Of a stretch of DNA of 64,000 bases, positions 23,001-33,499 are shown in pieces (the stretch's first letter is position 1; each line of letters starts with the position of its first letter). The notes below the pieces were generated by a model. The model searched no databases and was not told the DNA's origin. It saw nothing but the letters and a program-made list of their open reading frames with translations. Source of the stretch: Hamiltosporidium tvaerminnensis (Eukaryota; Microsporidia; Dubosqiidae); assembly GCA_022605425.2 (NCBI GenBank), contig CM061246.1, positions 806,001-870,000 on the forward strand, in the 5' to 3' direction. A program made the position numbers and the translations under genes.

Positions 23001-23556
23001 CATCCAAATCCACAATAATTCTATTCTTTGAGAGTTGTTCCTGTATGAGAATAACTCTTTCAACCCCCTTTACAATAAAATACCCACCCGTGTCCAAAGG
23101 ACACTCCTGTAGTTTTCTATACAAAGTGTTCTCTGTTTCTTTGCTTAAAATGACATTTGTCTTGGTTTTAATAGAAATATAACATCTTTTACTCCGTAAC
23201 ATAATTGGAATTTTACCTATACACACATCTTTTTTAATCACGATCTGTTTGTTTCTAACGTATTCTACATCAACGTATATATTAGCTGCATATGTCATAT
23301 CTCTTAGTCTACATTCATGTGGGTATATTTCATACGCCACCATATTTTCTTCTATTGTAGGCATACCAACTCGTATATCTGTATATTTTAAATAAAATGT
23401 CTGATCTACATCAGAATCTAATATTTCATTCGCTTTCAATATATTTTTTATATCATATTGTATGAAATAATTGAATGAATCTATGTGCTGGCGAACAAGT
23501 CCTTTTTCTTTTAGAAATGATTCGACCAGTTTAGAAGCCGCAGTATTTTTGTCCAT
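20041..23556 (-). CDS. RPC2: RNA polymerase III second-largest subunit (Rpc2/RPC128, Ret1)
   Basis: A full-length beta-type subunit of 1171 residues (about 1130-1150 in other eukaryotes). The N-terminus ([37 protein letters not shown]) is specific to Pol III rather than Pol I or II. The catalytic-core motifs follow in order: [69 protein letters not shown], and the C-terminal [22 protein letters not shown]. The last ~40 residues hold a CHECG...CVMC zinc-binding site. About residues 940-1020 form an acidic, Lys/Glu/Ser-rich insert in the C-terminal wall region. Pol III makes tRNA and 5S rRNA. CCCC lies 6-9 bases before the ATG, and TTTATAAAA lies further upstream on the coding strand. Confidence 0.97.
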   Translation of the reverse strand: [1171 protein letters not shown]

Positions 23557-23562
23557 ATAAAT

Positions 23563-23566
23563 GGGG
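23563..23566 (-). promoter_or_regulatory. CCCC motif upstream of the Pol III subunit gene
   Basis: GGGG on the plus strand gives CCCC (context TTACACCCCATTTAT) 6-9 bases before the ATG at 23556. A TATA-like TTTATAAAA is about 17-25 bases upstream of the ATG. Confidence 0.55.
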
Positions 23567-23739
23567 TGTAAATGATTTTATAAATAACGTAAGAATACTT
23601 ATAAAACGTTAAAATTTGTTATTTTTAAGATATAATATTTGTATCTAAAATTTACATCAGTATTATAATAGGCATTTATGTAATTAAAGTCCATTTTAAT
23701 AATCCAAACGACTTAAAACCATTTTCAACAAATATAAAT

Positions 23740-26405
23740 AATAATTTTCATTAATACCTCCTCCTCCCCACACACCTCCACCCGCCACATGGTAATGAAA
23801 TGTGGGCTTGACACCTACCTTCGCCTATAACAGTTCCTTCGGTTGAGTCTCTGGTGAGCCATCGTCGACATGAGCCCCTGTACGCTTCCGGGTAACGGCT
23901 TGGTTGCGGACGATTTATTTGTAACAGCCGACCCGAAGGAATGGCCTCAATTTTTGCGTACGACAAGGTTTGAGAATGCCAAGAAATGGCTGGACAGCTT
24001 CCAGGTACTATAATGAGAAATTCGGCTGCACTAACTCTCGTGTTAAAAATTGGCGTGATGGGAGGTAAATCGGAGAATGGGAGCGACGTATGCCCTTGTT
24101 CGCTGATACATGCACCTCCACACCACGGAGTACTAAACCTGAGAACTTGTAATCAAATCTCGATGAATTGTGGTGGTCCAACGAACATCCAATGAATTGG
24201 TTGATGTGTTCTGATCTCATATGTGTCGGTGATATGGGAGCTCATGTACCTGGTATTAGCCGCGTATATCTGCGCTGCGCGGGCTTGACGGCAACCGGAA
24301 AGCCTGATCCGCTTGGAACATGGTAGTTGACTGATCTCCAGGCTCGTGCGGCCCCCTACGCCTGAAATCTGGTATTTAACTTGGTGTATTTTCTGAGGCT
24401 TTGTTAGAAGAATGGTCTTTGAATGTTTCAAAAATGATGCATGGTGGGCTTCAAGATCGTTGTTTTTGGTCGTTTATTGGTTCTGGCGTGTGAATCCGGC
24501 TGGGTGTGTGATGAAATGTGTTCTGGAACAAATGATGACACGCACGATGATTTTTGATTCCATTTGTATCGATATTCGACCCGCCCTTGATGAATTTGTA
24601 ATATCATTATTGGCTCATTAGCTGCTGATTTGGTATAATTTTATTAGAAACTTACACTCTTCCAATATATTTATGATATTGTGAGTTTATGTTTAGGAAC
24701 CTAGTGATTTTTACTGCGGGCTTACGTATTTGATACCAATTCCACGCTCTGACTACGGCCATCACTGTATGTCCAACCTCTTAGTTAACGACTGTGTGTA
24801 AAGTCGTTCATTGAGTGGGGGGTTGCTTGGGAATGGGCGGGGGTGTGGCGGAGGGCTCTCTGATATTGCCTTATAAGTATGGATAATTTGGCAACATGGA
24901 TTGATGTTAAAGCTGATTATAGATCATACTTATTTAACTCAATGCATTGAACCATTTACCTGATGGATCCTAATTTATTAGGTATTATATCAATGGAAAT
25001 TGATATATCATTGGGCCTGAAAATCATGCAGTTGATGATCTGGATGTTTGTCACTGTTATTTGTTTGTGTATGGATCCATTAGGCTTTGAAATACAGTGA
25101 CGCAACGATGTGATCTTTTTCAATCATTCTGTTTATTGATGATCTAGCTCCTTGAACGTCCATTGTGCTTGACGGGGATTTAGGGTGATTGGCTTGATTA
25201 CGTCGCCAATGATACGTGTTGTGAAGATACTGCTATTTCTAAAGGTGTTGTGTTTCAATACTGATTTGGATGTGAATCCCAACACGTGCTCATTTGAAGT
25301 ACGCAAACTTATGGTTGGCTTTGTCCACTGATTAACGAATTTTTTTCTGCACATCACATGGATATCGTTATCACTTCCATGAGTACTTCGACTTGAACCG
25401 CGACTTCTAGTTGATGATGGTGGGACGGTGTTGGTAGAATAGAACATCTCGCGGATGTAGAGCGTTTGTAGCTTCTTGACAGAATTGGGGGCCTCTGTGT
25501 TGTTGAAGGAATATGCTTCTGCAACTCTTGGATTGTCTGGAAGTAAAGACCTATCACTGCGGAGCAATCCTCAGGTGGATAATAATAACCCATCTTGCAC
25601 TAATAAAGGCTTTTAGTGTACGGTTGTGTCACTGGTTTAAGCTCACTTGCAAACTTATAACGAAATAAACGAAACTCCATCAATTATATAATGGGAAAAT
25701 GAGCTTGCGTGTGTTGTTACTCTTCTGGCTGGAAATATGCCACGAATGAAGCTGTGTTCTTCGGATGAAATGTATTCTGGGCGATGGTGTGTATTGTAGT
25801 CTGGTAGACTGTGATCATCGCAACTGATGTGAAAATGTGCTGTACACTGCGGCATATGGTGGTTGATGCCACACCTTCTAAATAGATATAGTTTAGTCTT
25901 AAACGAATGGCCACTCGTTCGATTTTGATAATGGTATGCATGACACCGAATTAAACCGATGTTAATTCGGAAACGACCGGACATATTTATTTTGATAAGA
26001 AGAAGATAGATAACACTCATTAGTAGATCACTCCCGATCACTTCAATAGTTGAACTGAAAACTTAAGTAGACCTGTGCCATGTTGGGTCTTTAATAAGTG
26101 TATTGTTGATAATCCCTTGTGATGACCTGGGACGGTAATGTGACAAATACCTAATCTTCTTAAAGACTAAACCCTAATGGGCATGCTATAGAACGTCAAA
26201 CACTTGATCACGGACTTGCACTAATGCAGCTGGTCATGGTGTTATTATAGACATGCTACAAACCCCTTAAAGCAGATGTGAAATTTAAACCAAAAATACC
26301 TTATTTCAAGAGGAACCACTTTAAGGAACCGACCAAAACATAATGAAGAGTCGATTTAGAAAGACAGGGTGTAGAAACTAAAATGTTAAATTTTATTTAT
26401 TAAAT
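23740..26405 (+). mobile_element. R2/R4-like non-LTR retrotransposon, broken copy 1 (plus strand)
   Basis: A 2.67-kb segment of clearly higher GC than its surroundings, alignable by eye to copies 2 and 3. Retained protein traces on the plus strand: DYGHHCMSNLL near 24757 (equivalent to the DYRPITCxxxL reverse-transcriptase motif), CLCMDPLGFEIQ at about 25062-25097, ILFIDDLA at 25126-25149 (catalytic xxDD box), and KRPDIF at about 25970-25990 with a nearby DKK, as in the restriction-like endonuclease that such elements carry C-terminally. Stops and frameshifts are many. The 3' tail (GAGTCGATTTAGAAAGACAG ... AATTTTATTTATTAAATAAA) is shared with the other copies. The 5' boundary is approximate, and no target duplication was found. 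Confidence 0.8.
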
Positions 26406-26921
26406 AAACATTCAATTAAATTAATGGTTTATATCGTTTGTCGTTTTATATTTCTGTTCATTTTTTAGCCCCCATTTATTTGTATTTTATCCTATTTGGG
26501 TACATTTTATACCAAAATAAAAACATATTTTAAAATTTGTAATAATACACTTGATATATACATTTACTAGATAAATAATAGGGATTATACATCAATTAAT
26601 TTATATATAATTGCTGAAGCCTGAAAGTTAAAAAATATGACTTATATTTAATCAATAAAAATTTGTTATAGATGTAATATTTAAATAATTATTTTTGTGA
26701 TCTCCTTAGATTAAACTTGAAGAAATAGTTGGAAACATCTTAAGAAATTATAGGTATATCAGAATAGAAGTCTATATTCCATCTTTTTCAATCAAAAAAA
26801 TATATTTTGTTTGGTTCTTCAGATGAAGAAATTTTGATTTATAGCTTGATATTAACGTTTAAAGAGTCATTAATACGTTTTTATAATTCATATTTGATGA
26901 ATTAAATTAACGACAAGGGTT
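26406..26921. other. Spacer between two convergent retrotransposon copies
   Basis: About 500 bases of AT-rich sequence between the 3' ends of copy 1 (plus) and copy 2 (minus). No gene is recognisable. Confidence 0.6.
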
Positions 26922-26944
26922 TTCAATCATAAAAACTTACTTGT
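26922..26944. repeat. Target-site duplication, left copy (23 bp)
   Basis: The 23 bases beginning TTCAATCATAAAAACTTAC are repeated perfectly at 29286-29308, on either side of the minus-strand retrotransposon. This is the signature of its insertion. Confidence 0.85.
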
Positions 26945-28339
26945 TTATTTAATAAAATTCTGGGTTAAATATTTTAACATTTTTATATGTTTTTTCTACC
27001 TTTTAACCACTATTGTTTTTTTCAATCCGACTCTATTTATGTTATGGTGTTGTGGTTCCCCTTGTGAATAAGGGGTGTATTATTTTGGTTTAAATTTTAA
27101 ACATTTCTGTTTTTAAAGGGGTATTGTCTCTGACTCTGATCTCTAATAAACCATGAGTCAGTGGATTTAGTCTGACTAGTCCTCTTGTATCAGAAATTGT
27201 TACTGTTAGTACTATATACTGAATGTATGCTCACATTCATGGTATTTAGTTTTTAGATGAGATTTTGGTATTGTCATACCGTCCGGTCATACAAGGGATT
27301 ATCTCAACTACACCTATAAATAGACCCAACTATGGTAGGGTCTACTCTAGTTTCGTACTATTAGTGAATCTTAGTATTCCTACTATAGTGTTATCTTATT
27401 TTCTTATCTAAAATAAATATGTGGTTGTTAATTTAAATCAGTTTTAATTTGGTGTCCACTTATTCTGCTATATTATAATTTTTGAACTGAGTGGTCTTAT
27501 TCGTTTGAAGACTTAAACTTATATCTATAAGAGAGGGTAGGCATCTGACACTTTATGCCGTTAGTGTAATCATGGCCTAGCATTCGCATCTAGTTGTAGA
27601 TGATCCACAGTCTTACCAGACTTCCCGCATGTTACACACCATCTGCTCCCAATACATTCTATCCTGGATATAGAGAACACAGCTTCATTGGGCCTAATAT
27701 TTCCTCTCTTAGACCTTAAGTACTAACTAAGTTTTTTGATTATATAACTTTGAATGGGTTTCGTTTATTCTTATATGTTTGAGTTAGTTTTTAATTTTTT
27801 GTACTTTTACACCTGTACTTTTTTAGCTTTTATTAGTGAGATGGGTTTATTATTATTTCACTTGGTTGTGTGTTTGATATTTTTTACTAAATCAGTTGGG
27901 CATATGTTGCTTCACCAACACTATGTGGCCTCTTCAGTTCTGTTCTGAAGATACAACCGCTCTTACATCCTGGGCGGAGATGTATCTTATTAACAACACC
28001 GCACGCACTGCATCATCTAACAGAAGTCAGCCGGTTCGTAGTACTCCTATGTGGTAGTTGATTAACGATATCGCATGTTGATTGATTGCGAAATAAATTT
28101 TGCGTTTAATCTGTGTGACAAGTCTTTCACTCTTGATATAAGTTTGTCTGTACTTTTAATGAGCTACGTGTTGGGATTCCTCTGCTATCTTTATTATTCC
28201 TAAATATTTGTAAACACTAACACCTTCTGAAGAGTAGGTATTTAACGTATCATTTGTGGCTGACTCTCTTTGTTAATCTCTAAGCCAATCACCTCTAAAA
28301 TCCTTTGCCTCGCCTGTCATAGACTCATGTGGAGCTGTC

Positions 28340-28650
28340 TTTGAGAGCTTAGATCATCAATAAACAAGAGATGATTAGTGAATGGGATTCGCATTGTTTG
28401 TACTGTCACTTTGTGTATTTTTCATTAAGCTTTCGGCTAATGGATCCATACACACACAATAACAAGGTGACAGACTATCTCCTTGCGGATCCCTCTATAT
28501 CTTCTTGTATGTTTTTGGCCTACTGATATATATTTTCCATTTGATATAATTACTTAATAAATTTCGGATCCAATCAGGTAATTGGTTAGCATTGAGTTAA
28601 ATAAGATGATCTATTGAATCATAGTTTTTAACATAATCCATGTTGCCTTA
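28340..28650 (-). pseudogene. Reverse-transcriptase core of retrotransposon copy 2
   Basis: Three palm motifs in correct order on the minus strand: DYVKNYDSIDH, RDPQGDSLSP and LLFIDDL. The last two are offset by one base, which fits a small indel in the A-run after codons LMKN near 28430. In non-LTR elements this enzyme copies the element's RNA onto a nicked chromosomal target. Confidence 0.8.
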
Positions 28651-28689
28651 GATTGTTTCCGTACTCTTTATTTAAGGCATATTCGTGAG

Positions 28690-29285
28690 CCTGCTCTTTC
28701 TCCTGCCTCTTACCCTGTTGTTTTGCCCTGCCTTCCCTGTTGACATTTCGTTACCTTTGTCGTTACTTTGTTTTATTGGCCTTTGCCTTTCGTTTTTATA
28801 CGTGCCCGCGTAAACTGCTTGGTTTCCTTCTAATTACTTTCCTTCTAGATATTTGTGTTGTAGTTTCTTATATTGTATACCTATTCCGCGCTTTATTGCA
28901 TTATGATATTCATTCTCGTTGGTCTTTTTGTATGGATTATCTGTCGTACTGTGTTTTTTTTCCCATTTACCACTTTCTCCTACTGCTCATTCCCCGCTCT
29001 ACCCATAATCACCTGTCATCTCTTTTGCTCCCTGCTCGTTTTTTGTAATTCGACTTTTTTTACTGCTGATCGTTTGTTTATTATTTTTTTGGCTTTTTTG
29101 TGTTTTCCTGCTTCGCTGATCTTTGTACTACTTTTTTCTCTTGTTCGCTCTGCTTTTTTGTGTTGCCTCTCGCTCCTGGCGTGCTTTCGCGCTTCCGTAT
29201 TGACTCGCATGTCCTGCATTTCCCACTTTTATCATTTACTATCTTCTTTGTTTTTGTCCCCCTTTCCTTCTTCCTTTCTTTTTTA
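28690..29285 (-). other. Purine-rich 5' part of retrotransposon copy 2
   Basis: On the minus strand this block is strongly A/G-rich and would encode Lys/Arg/Glu/Gln-rich peptides (for example SGKCRTCESIRKRE). Its composition differs sharply from the rest of the element. I cannot tell whether it is the upstream coding region of the element or unrelated sequence carried along. Confidence 0.5.
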
Positions 29286-29308
29286 TTCAATCATAAAAAC
29301 TTACTTGT
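29286..29308. repeat. Target-site duplication, right copy (23 bp)
   Basis: Identical to 26922-26944. It marks the 5' edge of the minus-strand retrotransposon. Confidence 0.85.
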
Positions 29309-29545
29309 AATAATCTTAAGAAAGATATTTATAAATTTTTTATTTTATAAAGAATGATTGTAAATATATATAGATGGAAGATTTAACAAATAATCCAGCT
29401 TGAGGAAAATTTTACGGGTTTTCATAATGTGTCTCAATCATAGAATCAATTTTCGTCACATAAAATTAGTTTCAACTTAATATTTTTTTAAGCTTTTTAT
29501 AGTTAAAGCATTGTAAAGAAATTGTAAAATATATCAAAAAAGTTT

Positions 29546-29827
29546 TTAATCAAAATCTTTAATGATTGAATCGAATATTTCTTGTAAAGATTCCATACTT
29601 GAATACTTCTGTTGTTCAATTAGCTTGTATTGTAAATATTTCTTGTAAGAAAAACTCACCAATTGATATCTATTAAATCTAAATACCATTGATACATTGC
29701 AATCTTTAAAATTAGGAATGGAAATTTTAAAAACTAACTTTTTAATGAGCCTTTCTGTTGGAAGAATCTTCGGTTTATAAAATTCAATCGATGACATCAA
29801 CACGTAAATCTGGTAAAATCCATTCAT
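29546..29827 (-). CDS. Unknown protein, likely C-terminal continuation in a shifted frame
   Basis: 93 codons overlapping the end of the preceding gene by 44 bases. Content such as IEFYKPKILPTERLIKKLVFKI and the following SMVFRFNRYQLVSFSYKKYLQYK reads like an ordinary folded domain, and the last ten residues are acidic. It may be the C-terminus of the upstream gene after a one-base indel near 29785-29825, or a separate small gene starting at the ATG at 29827. I favour the first. Confidence 0.5.
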   Translation of the reverse strand: MNGFYQIYVLMSSIEFYKPKILPTERLIKKLVFKISIPNFKDCNVSMVFRFNRYQLVSFSYKKYLQYKLIEQQKYSSMESLQEIFDSIIKDFD

Positions 29828-30794
29828 TGAATATTTGCGGATTTAAATTGGCAAAATGATTTCTTAAATTTGAAATATTATAATGCAAAGGTAATTTTGA
29901 AGATTCATCACTCTTAAAAATTTCAGTTTTAACCAGATCAATTGTTAAATTTTTATTGTCATTGTTTTGGACGTTTTCAGTTTGACTGTAGTTTAAATTT
30001 GAAGGGGGCTGGAAATAGTAACCAAATACTGATATTAACGATGGTTCATTATTTTTAGGTTTAAAAATATTTTGAAAATTTTTTAAGATTGAATTTGTAT
30101 TTTCGACTGAAACAAAAAGAGTGGTATCACCACATAATTCAAATATTTTATAAAAATCGAAGCAAAAATATACAATCAATCTTTCATAACTCTTCAAAAT
30201 GTCAGTAAAAAGAAAATAGAAATACTTTAAATTTGTTTTTTTTGAAGAAGGATTCCATTTTTGTTCTTTTTTTAAAAATTCAAATAAATCCTTAGCTGAT
30301 TTTATTGATTTCAATCTATACAAGGCACTTTCCTTTTTATAAATTTTTTGGTATTTTATTGATGCAAAATTCTTCTTTTTAGCAATATTTTTTCTCTCAA
30401 AACGTGATATTTCGAGATAACAACGGGCATATTGTTCCGAAATAATATTTATCATAGAGCTTTTATTGATACTTTTTTTTAATGTTATATTAAAAAGATA
30501 TATCGAATCATTCTTGGAATATGTGTCAATCATTGATTGAAACATTAGATTTTTATCTTCAAAAGCGCACAAATTACCAGAAAAAACCAAAAACCCTCTT
30601 TTGTAGTAACGTTCATGATTTGAAAGTCGTTTCTCAATCATCTTATTACATAAATCCGATAAGGCTGTAACTATATCTTTATCACAAGTCTTTCTATCTG
30701 TAAGATCAGTGTTCCGGTCAGAAATTAATTTTTTATACCGAAAAGAACAATAAACCAACGATTTAAGAATAATAATCAAACATTTCGGTCTCAT
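29784..30794 (-). CDS. Unknown protein, first part of a possibly frame-broken gene
   Basis: A 336-residue protein that I do not recognise. It is lysine- and aromatic-rich. Residues about 140-200 are basic (ERKNIAKKKNF...), residues about 190-225 are hydrophobic/aromatic (YFYFLFTDILKSYERLIVYFCFDFYKIFELCG), and residues about 240-310 are polar and Asn-rich. It ends at HFANLNPQIFNEWILPDLR. The next open frame (29546-29827) overlaps it by 44 bases in another frame and keeps the same composition, so the two may be one protein of about 410-415 residues split by a frameshift. No CCC motif is seen at the start. No function is proposed. Confidence 0.6.
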   Translation of the reverse strand: MRPKCLIIILKSLVYCSFRYKKLISDRNTDLTDRKTCDKDIVTALSDLCNKMIEKRLSNHERYYKRGFLVFSGNLCAFEDKNLMFQSMIDTYSKNDSIYLFNITLKKSINKSSMINIISEQYARCYLEISRFERKNIAKKKNFASIKYQKIYKKESALYRLKSIKSAKDLFEFLKKEQKWNPSSKKTNLKYFYFLFTDILKSYERLIVYFCFDFYKIFELCGDTTLFVSVENTNSILKNFQNIFKPKNNEPSLISVFGYYFQPPSNLNYSQTENVQNNDNKNLTIDLVKTEIFKSDESSKLPLHYNISNLRNHFANLNPQIFNEWILPDLRVDVID

Positions 30795-32447
30795 CTATAA
30801 AATCTAGGATTCAATAATTTGATTTTTTGAAAATAATAGAAAAATTAACTAAAATAAAAAAAGATACAAGAAAAAAGTGGGTGGCGAAAAAGAGAAAATC
30901 TAAAACAAAGGCAGCAAACAATTAATATATTATATAAATTTAAAAACTTGCAGCATTATGAAGCAAATTATATTAACGGATTCACCGACTTTCTTTTTCC
31001 ATATAAAGACAACACATCTATCAGGAGACTAAATCTTTAATAACACTCAAAATAGTGCGCTTGATACCTATCGTTGCAAAATACATAACTTTCAGCTTTA
31101 TTTAAAATCTTTATAGGCAAGCCATCATGCATCATGATAAACCACAGTACTCTAGCTATTCCCACTGATAACAGGTTAATGTCACTGCATACAATATTCG
31201 ACTTTGTAACAGCCAATTAACAGTAAAGGATTTGAATCGTTAGCAGTGCAGATAAGGGTTTAAAGAATGTCCAGAAAATGCTTCACGGAACCTCAAAGAC
31301 ACTATAATTAGAAATTCGGCTGCGCTAAAACTTTCGATGTGTTTAAAATTAGCATATAATGAGGTGAAAAGCGGGGTAGTCAGTAAAAGATGGAGTGCGA
31401 CATAGAGTCATCACTTGTCTTTGATCTGGGCTTTCTAATCGACACTCCTGAGTTCAGAAATCTGAGAGATAAAATTTTGAGTAAAATCTAAGAAATTTTC
31501 GAGAAGGAAATTTAAAAAGTAGTTTTACGAAGTCGAAAACATTCAATGAATAGGTTGATAGTAAATTTCTGGACATCATTTATACAATAGTCGGTGTATT
31601 TGCTGAGACTCTTGTATCGGAGTCAATGGCGAACGCAGCGCATATCATACAGGCTGTGCAAGTATAACATGACGAGGTAATAGTACAAGAGAAGCTTAGA
31701 TCAGCTTGGATTAAAAAGAGCTAGAATCCCTTCAGTTATTACTCTTTAAAGATATCTTCAATAAAATTCATAGAAAAAAATCTCACCGCTTTATAAACGA
31801 AAAGCCTCAAAAAAATCATGCGAGAGTTTACTTAAAACTTAAATCATATAAATTATCTCTCCTAGGCTTTAGTTAAGTCGAATGAGTCATAATTGTTTAC
31901 TATCAAAAATCCCAATACATGATTGTAGAAAAGCTTTTCAAAAAAAAACATTTTATGCTTGATGTGTTCCATGGTCGGTTTTTTCGTAGGTTTTCCGAGA
32001 TTCCTATATTAAAACATGCACTTTGCCGCAATCAAACTATGACATTTTCTCCACAATTTGGGAAAAAAAATAAAACAATCACGTATTCAGATTATTTATG
32101 ATATTTGTATCGGATAATCATACGATTATATTACCTTCAGTTTATGAATTTCAAAGTATTATCAATTAACTTCTTACTGAAAAATCTCTGAAATGGTATA
32201 ACTTATAATACAAATATCAAGAAATGCTCAACTTTTCAGAACTAATTTTATGATATTATAAAAGTTACAGGTTTAGAAGGTACGGCTCAAGCTGAATGGT
32301 TCTAGTGCGGGCTTACGTATTTGATTCCAAAACGAAATCCAAAAATAGTGTTTAACTACATTTCATTGCCTGTAAGTATAACCTCTGTGTTAACCACTAA
32401 TTTTTTAGACAAAGTCGTTCTAACTGAAGTATAAAGGCAAAAGTCGG

Positions 32448-32771
32448 GCAGAAAGTCAAATGGAACCTGTAAGAGATATGCAAAAAGCATAGAAACATGT
32501 CGATTGAATTTTTCTGTTGATAATGAGACGAAAAATTATTTCAAAGCAATGAGATTAGGTTTCATAAAAGCGCTTGATTCAATAAATCATGTTTACTTGA
32601 GTATATGCTTTGAAAATTTTAATTTATCGGATATATTCTTAAATTTATTAAGAAAAGAATATTAAATACAAAATAGATATTTCAGTAGATCCAGAAAAAA
32701 GAATGAACAATAAAATTGAAGGAGAAATACTACAAAAGAAAAGTTTGTCATCTTTGTTTCTTTGTTTTATA
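32448..32771 (+). pseudogene. Reverse-transcriptase remnant in copy 3
   Basis: It contains the KALDSINH box (first catalytic aspartate) and the eroded GDSLSP box as KKSLSS. Several stops occur. The order and spacing match the family. Confidence 0.8.
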
Positions 32772-33286
32772 TGAATTTGTTGAGCCGAAAACTTAATGAG
32801 AAATACACAGAGTAAAAATACATACTGATCCTTATTGCTATGCTTACAATTGTCTCTTATTTAGGTATAATCTTAAGCTTTTGTAGTATAAAGTTCCATA
32901 TTGAGAACTATAACAAGTAAGGCTGAAGAATGTAAACAAATTATTGTGGTAGAGATAAACAAAGCAAAGCCAGTTTCGGACTAATAATTTGTGCTACCGA
33001 AATACTTCTAATCTTTTAAAAGGGTCTAGTGGTACTAAATATTAAGGAATAATGAAAGATAGCAGAAAGAACCCGGCAAGTAGCTCATTTAAACTAAGCG
33101 CAAAATTGATATAAAGAAACCAAAAATTTTTCTATACTAGATTAATTGCAAAAAAATTATTTTCTGCAATTAACAGCATGCGATATCTCTTTCAACTATC
33201 ACATTGAAGGGCTTCGACTTGAACCGGCTGATTTCCCTAAATTGATGATGTAATGATTATGGTGTTAAAAAAACGAGATACAGTCC

Positions 33287-33499
33287 ATGCAGGGTTGTAA
33301 AGAGCGTTTGAAAGTTTTTAGAATGGAGCTTCAAAGAGGCTTACATAGTGTTGATTTGCAAAGCGGACATTTGCATCAGAACCTTATGTTTTCATGCAAA
33401 AAAAAGAAATATCATATTGAAAAGCAGCAAATCTCCAAATTGAATACTAATAAAACACATCTAGTATCAATGAAATGCTTCGAAATCGTAAAATTTTGA
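33287..33499 (+). pseudogene. Remnant of the retrotransposon C-terminal region
   Basis: A surviving 70-codon stretch carrying GCKERLKVFRMELQRGLHSV, the same block as RLYLQ...E in copy 2. It lies between the reverse transcriptase and endonuclease parts of the element and is not an independent gene. Confidence 0.7.

Larger units (their letters stand above)
26945..29285 (-). mobile_element. R2/R4-like non-LTR retrotransposon, copy 2 (minus strand), with target-site duplication
   Basis: A 2.34-kb copy bounded by a perfect 23-bp direct repeat, so both ends are defined. Reading the minus strand: VRGRRKSR..., DYVKNYDSIDH (about 28606-28645, first catalytic box), RDPQGDSLSPCYCVCMDPL (about 28440-28494), TNHLLFIDDL (about 28350-28379, xxDD box, in another frame), VYKYLGI-like codons near 28195, RLYLQNRTE near 27950 (family block RLYLxRxELxRGL), and PHIYF...near 27430 as the endonuclease relic. 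It ends in the shared 3' tail. The RT boxes are in different frames, so the copy is dead. It is 5'-truncated relative to a full element. Confidence 0.85.

Noticed and set aside
25133-26041. Minus-strand frames of 128 and 144 codons as host genes
   Set aside because: They are antisense to retrotransposon copy 1, whose plus strand carries the FIDD box and the RPDI endonuclease motif.
29016-29290. Lys/Arg-rich minus-strand peptide as a histone-like or ribosomal protein
   Set aside because: It is caused by the purine-biased 5' block of retrotransposon copy 2 and has no family pattern.
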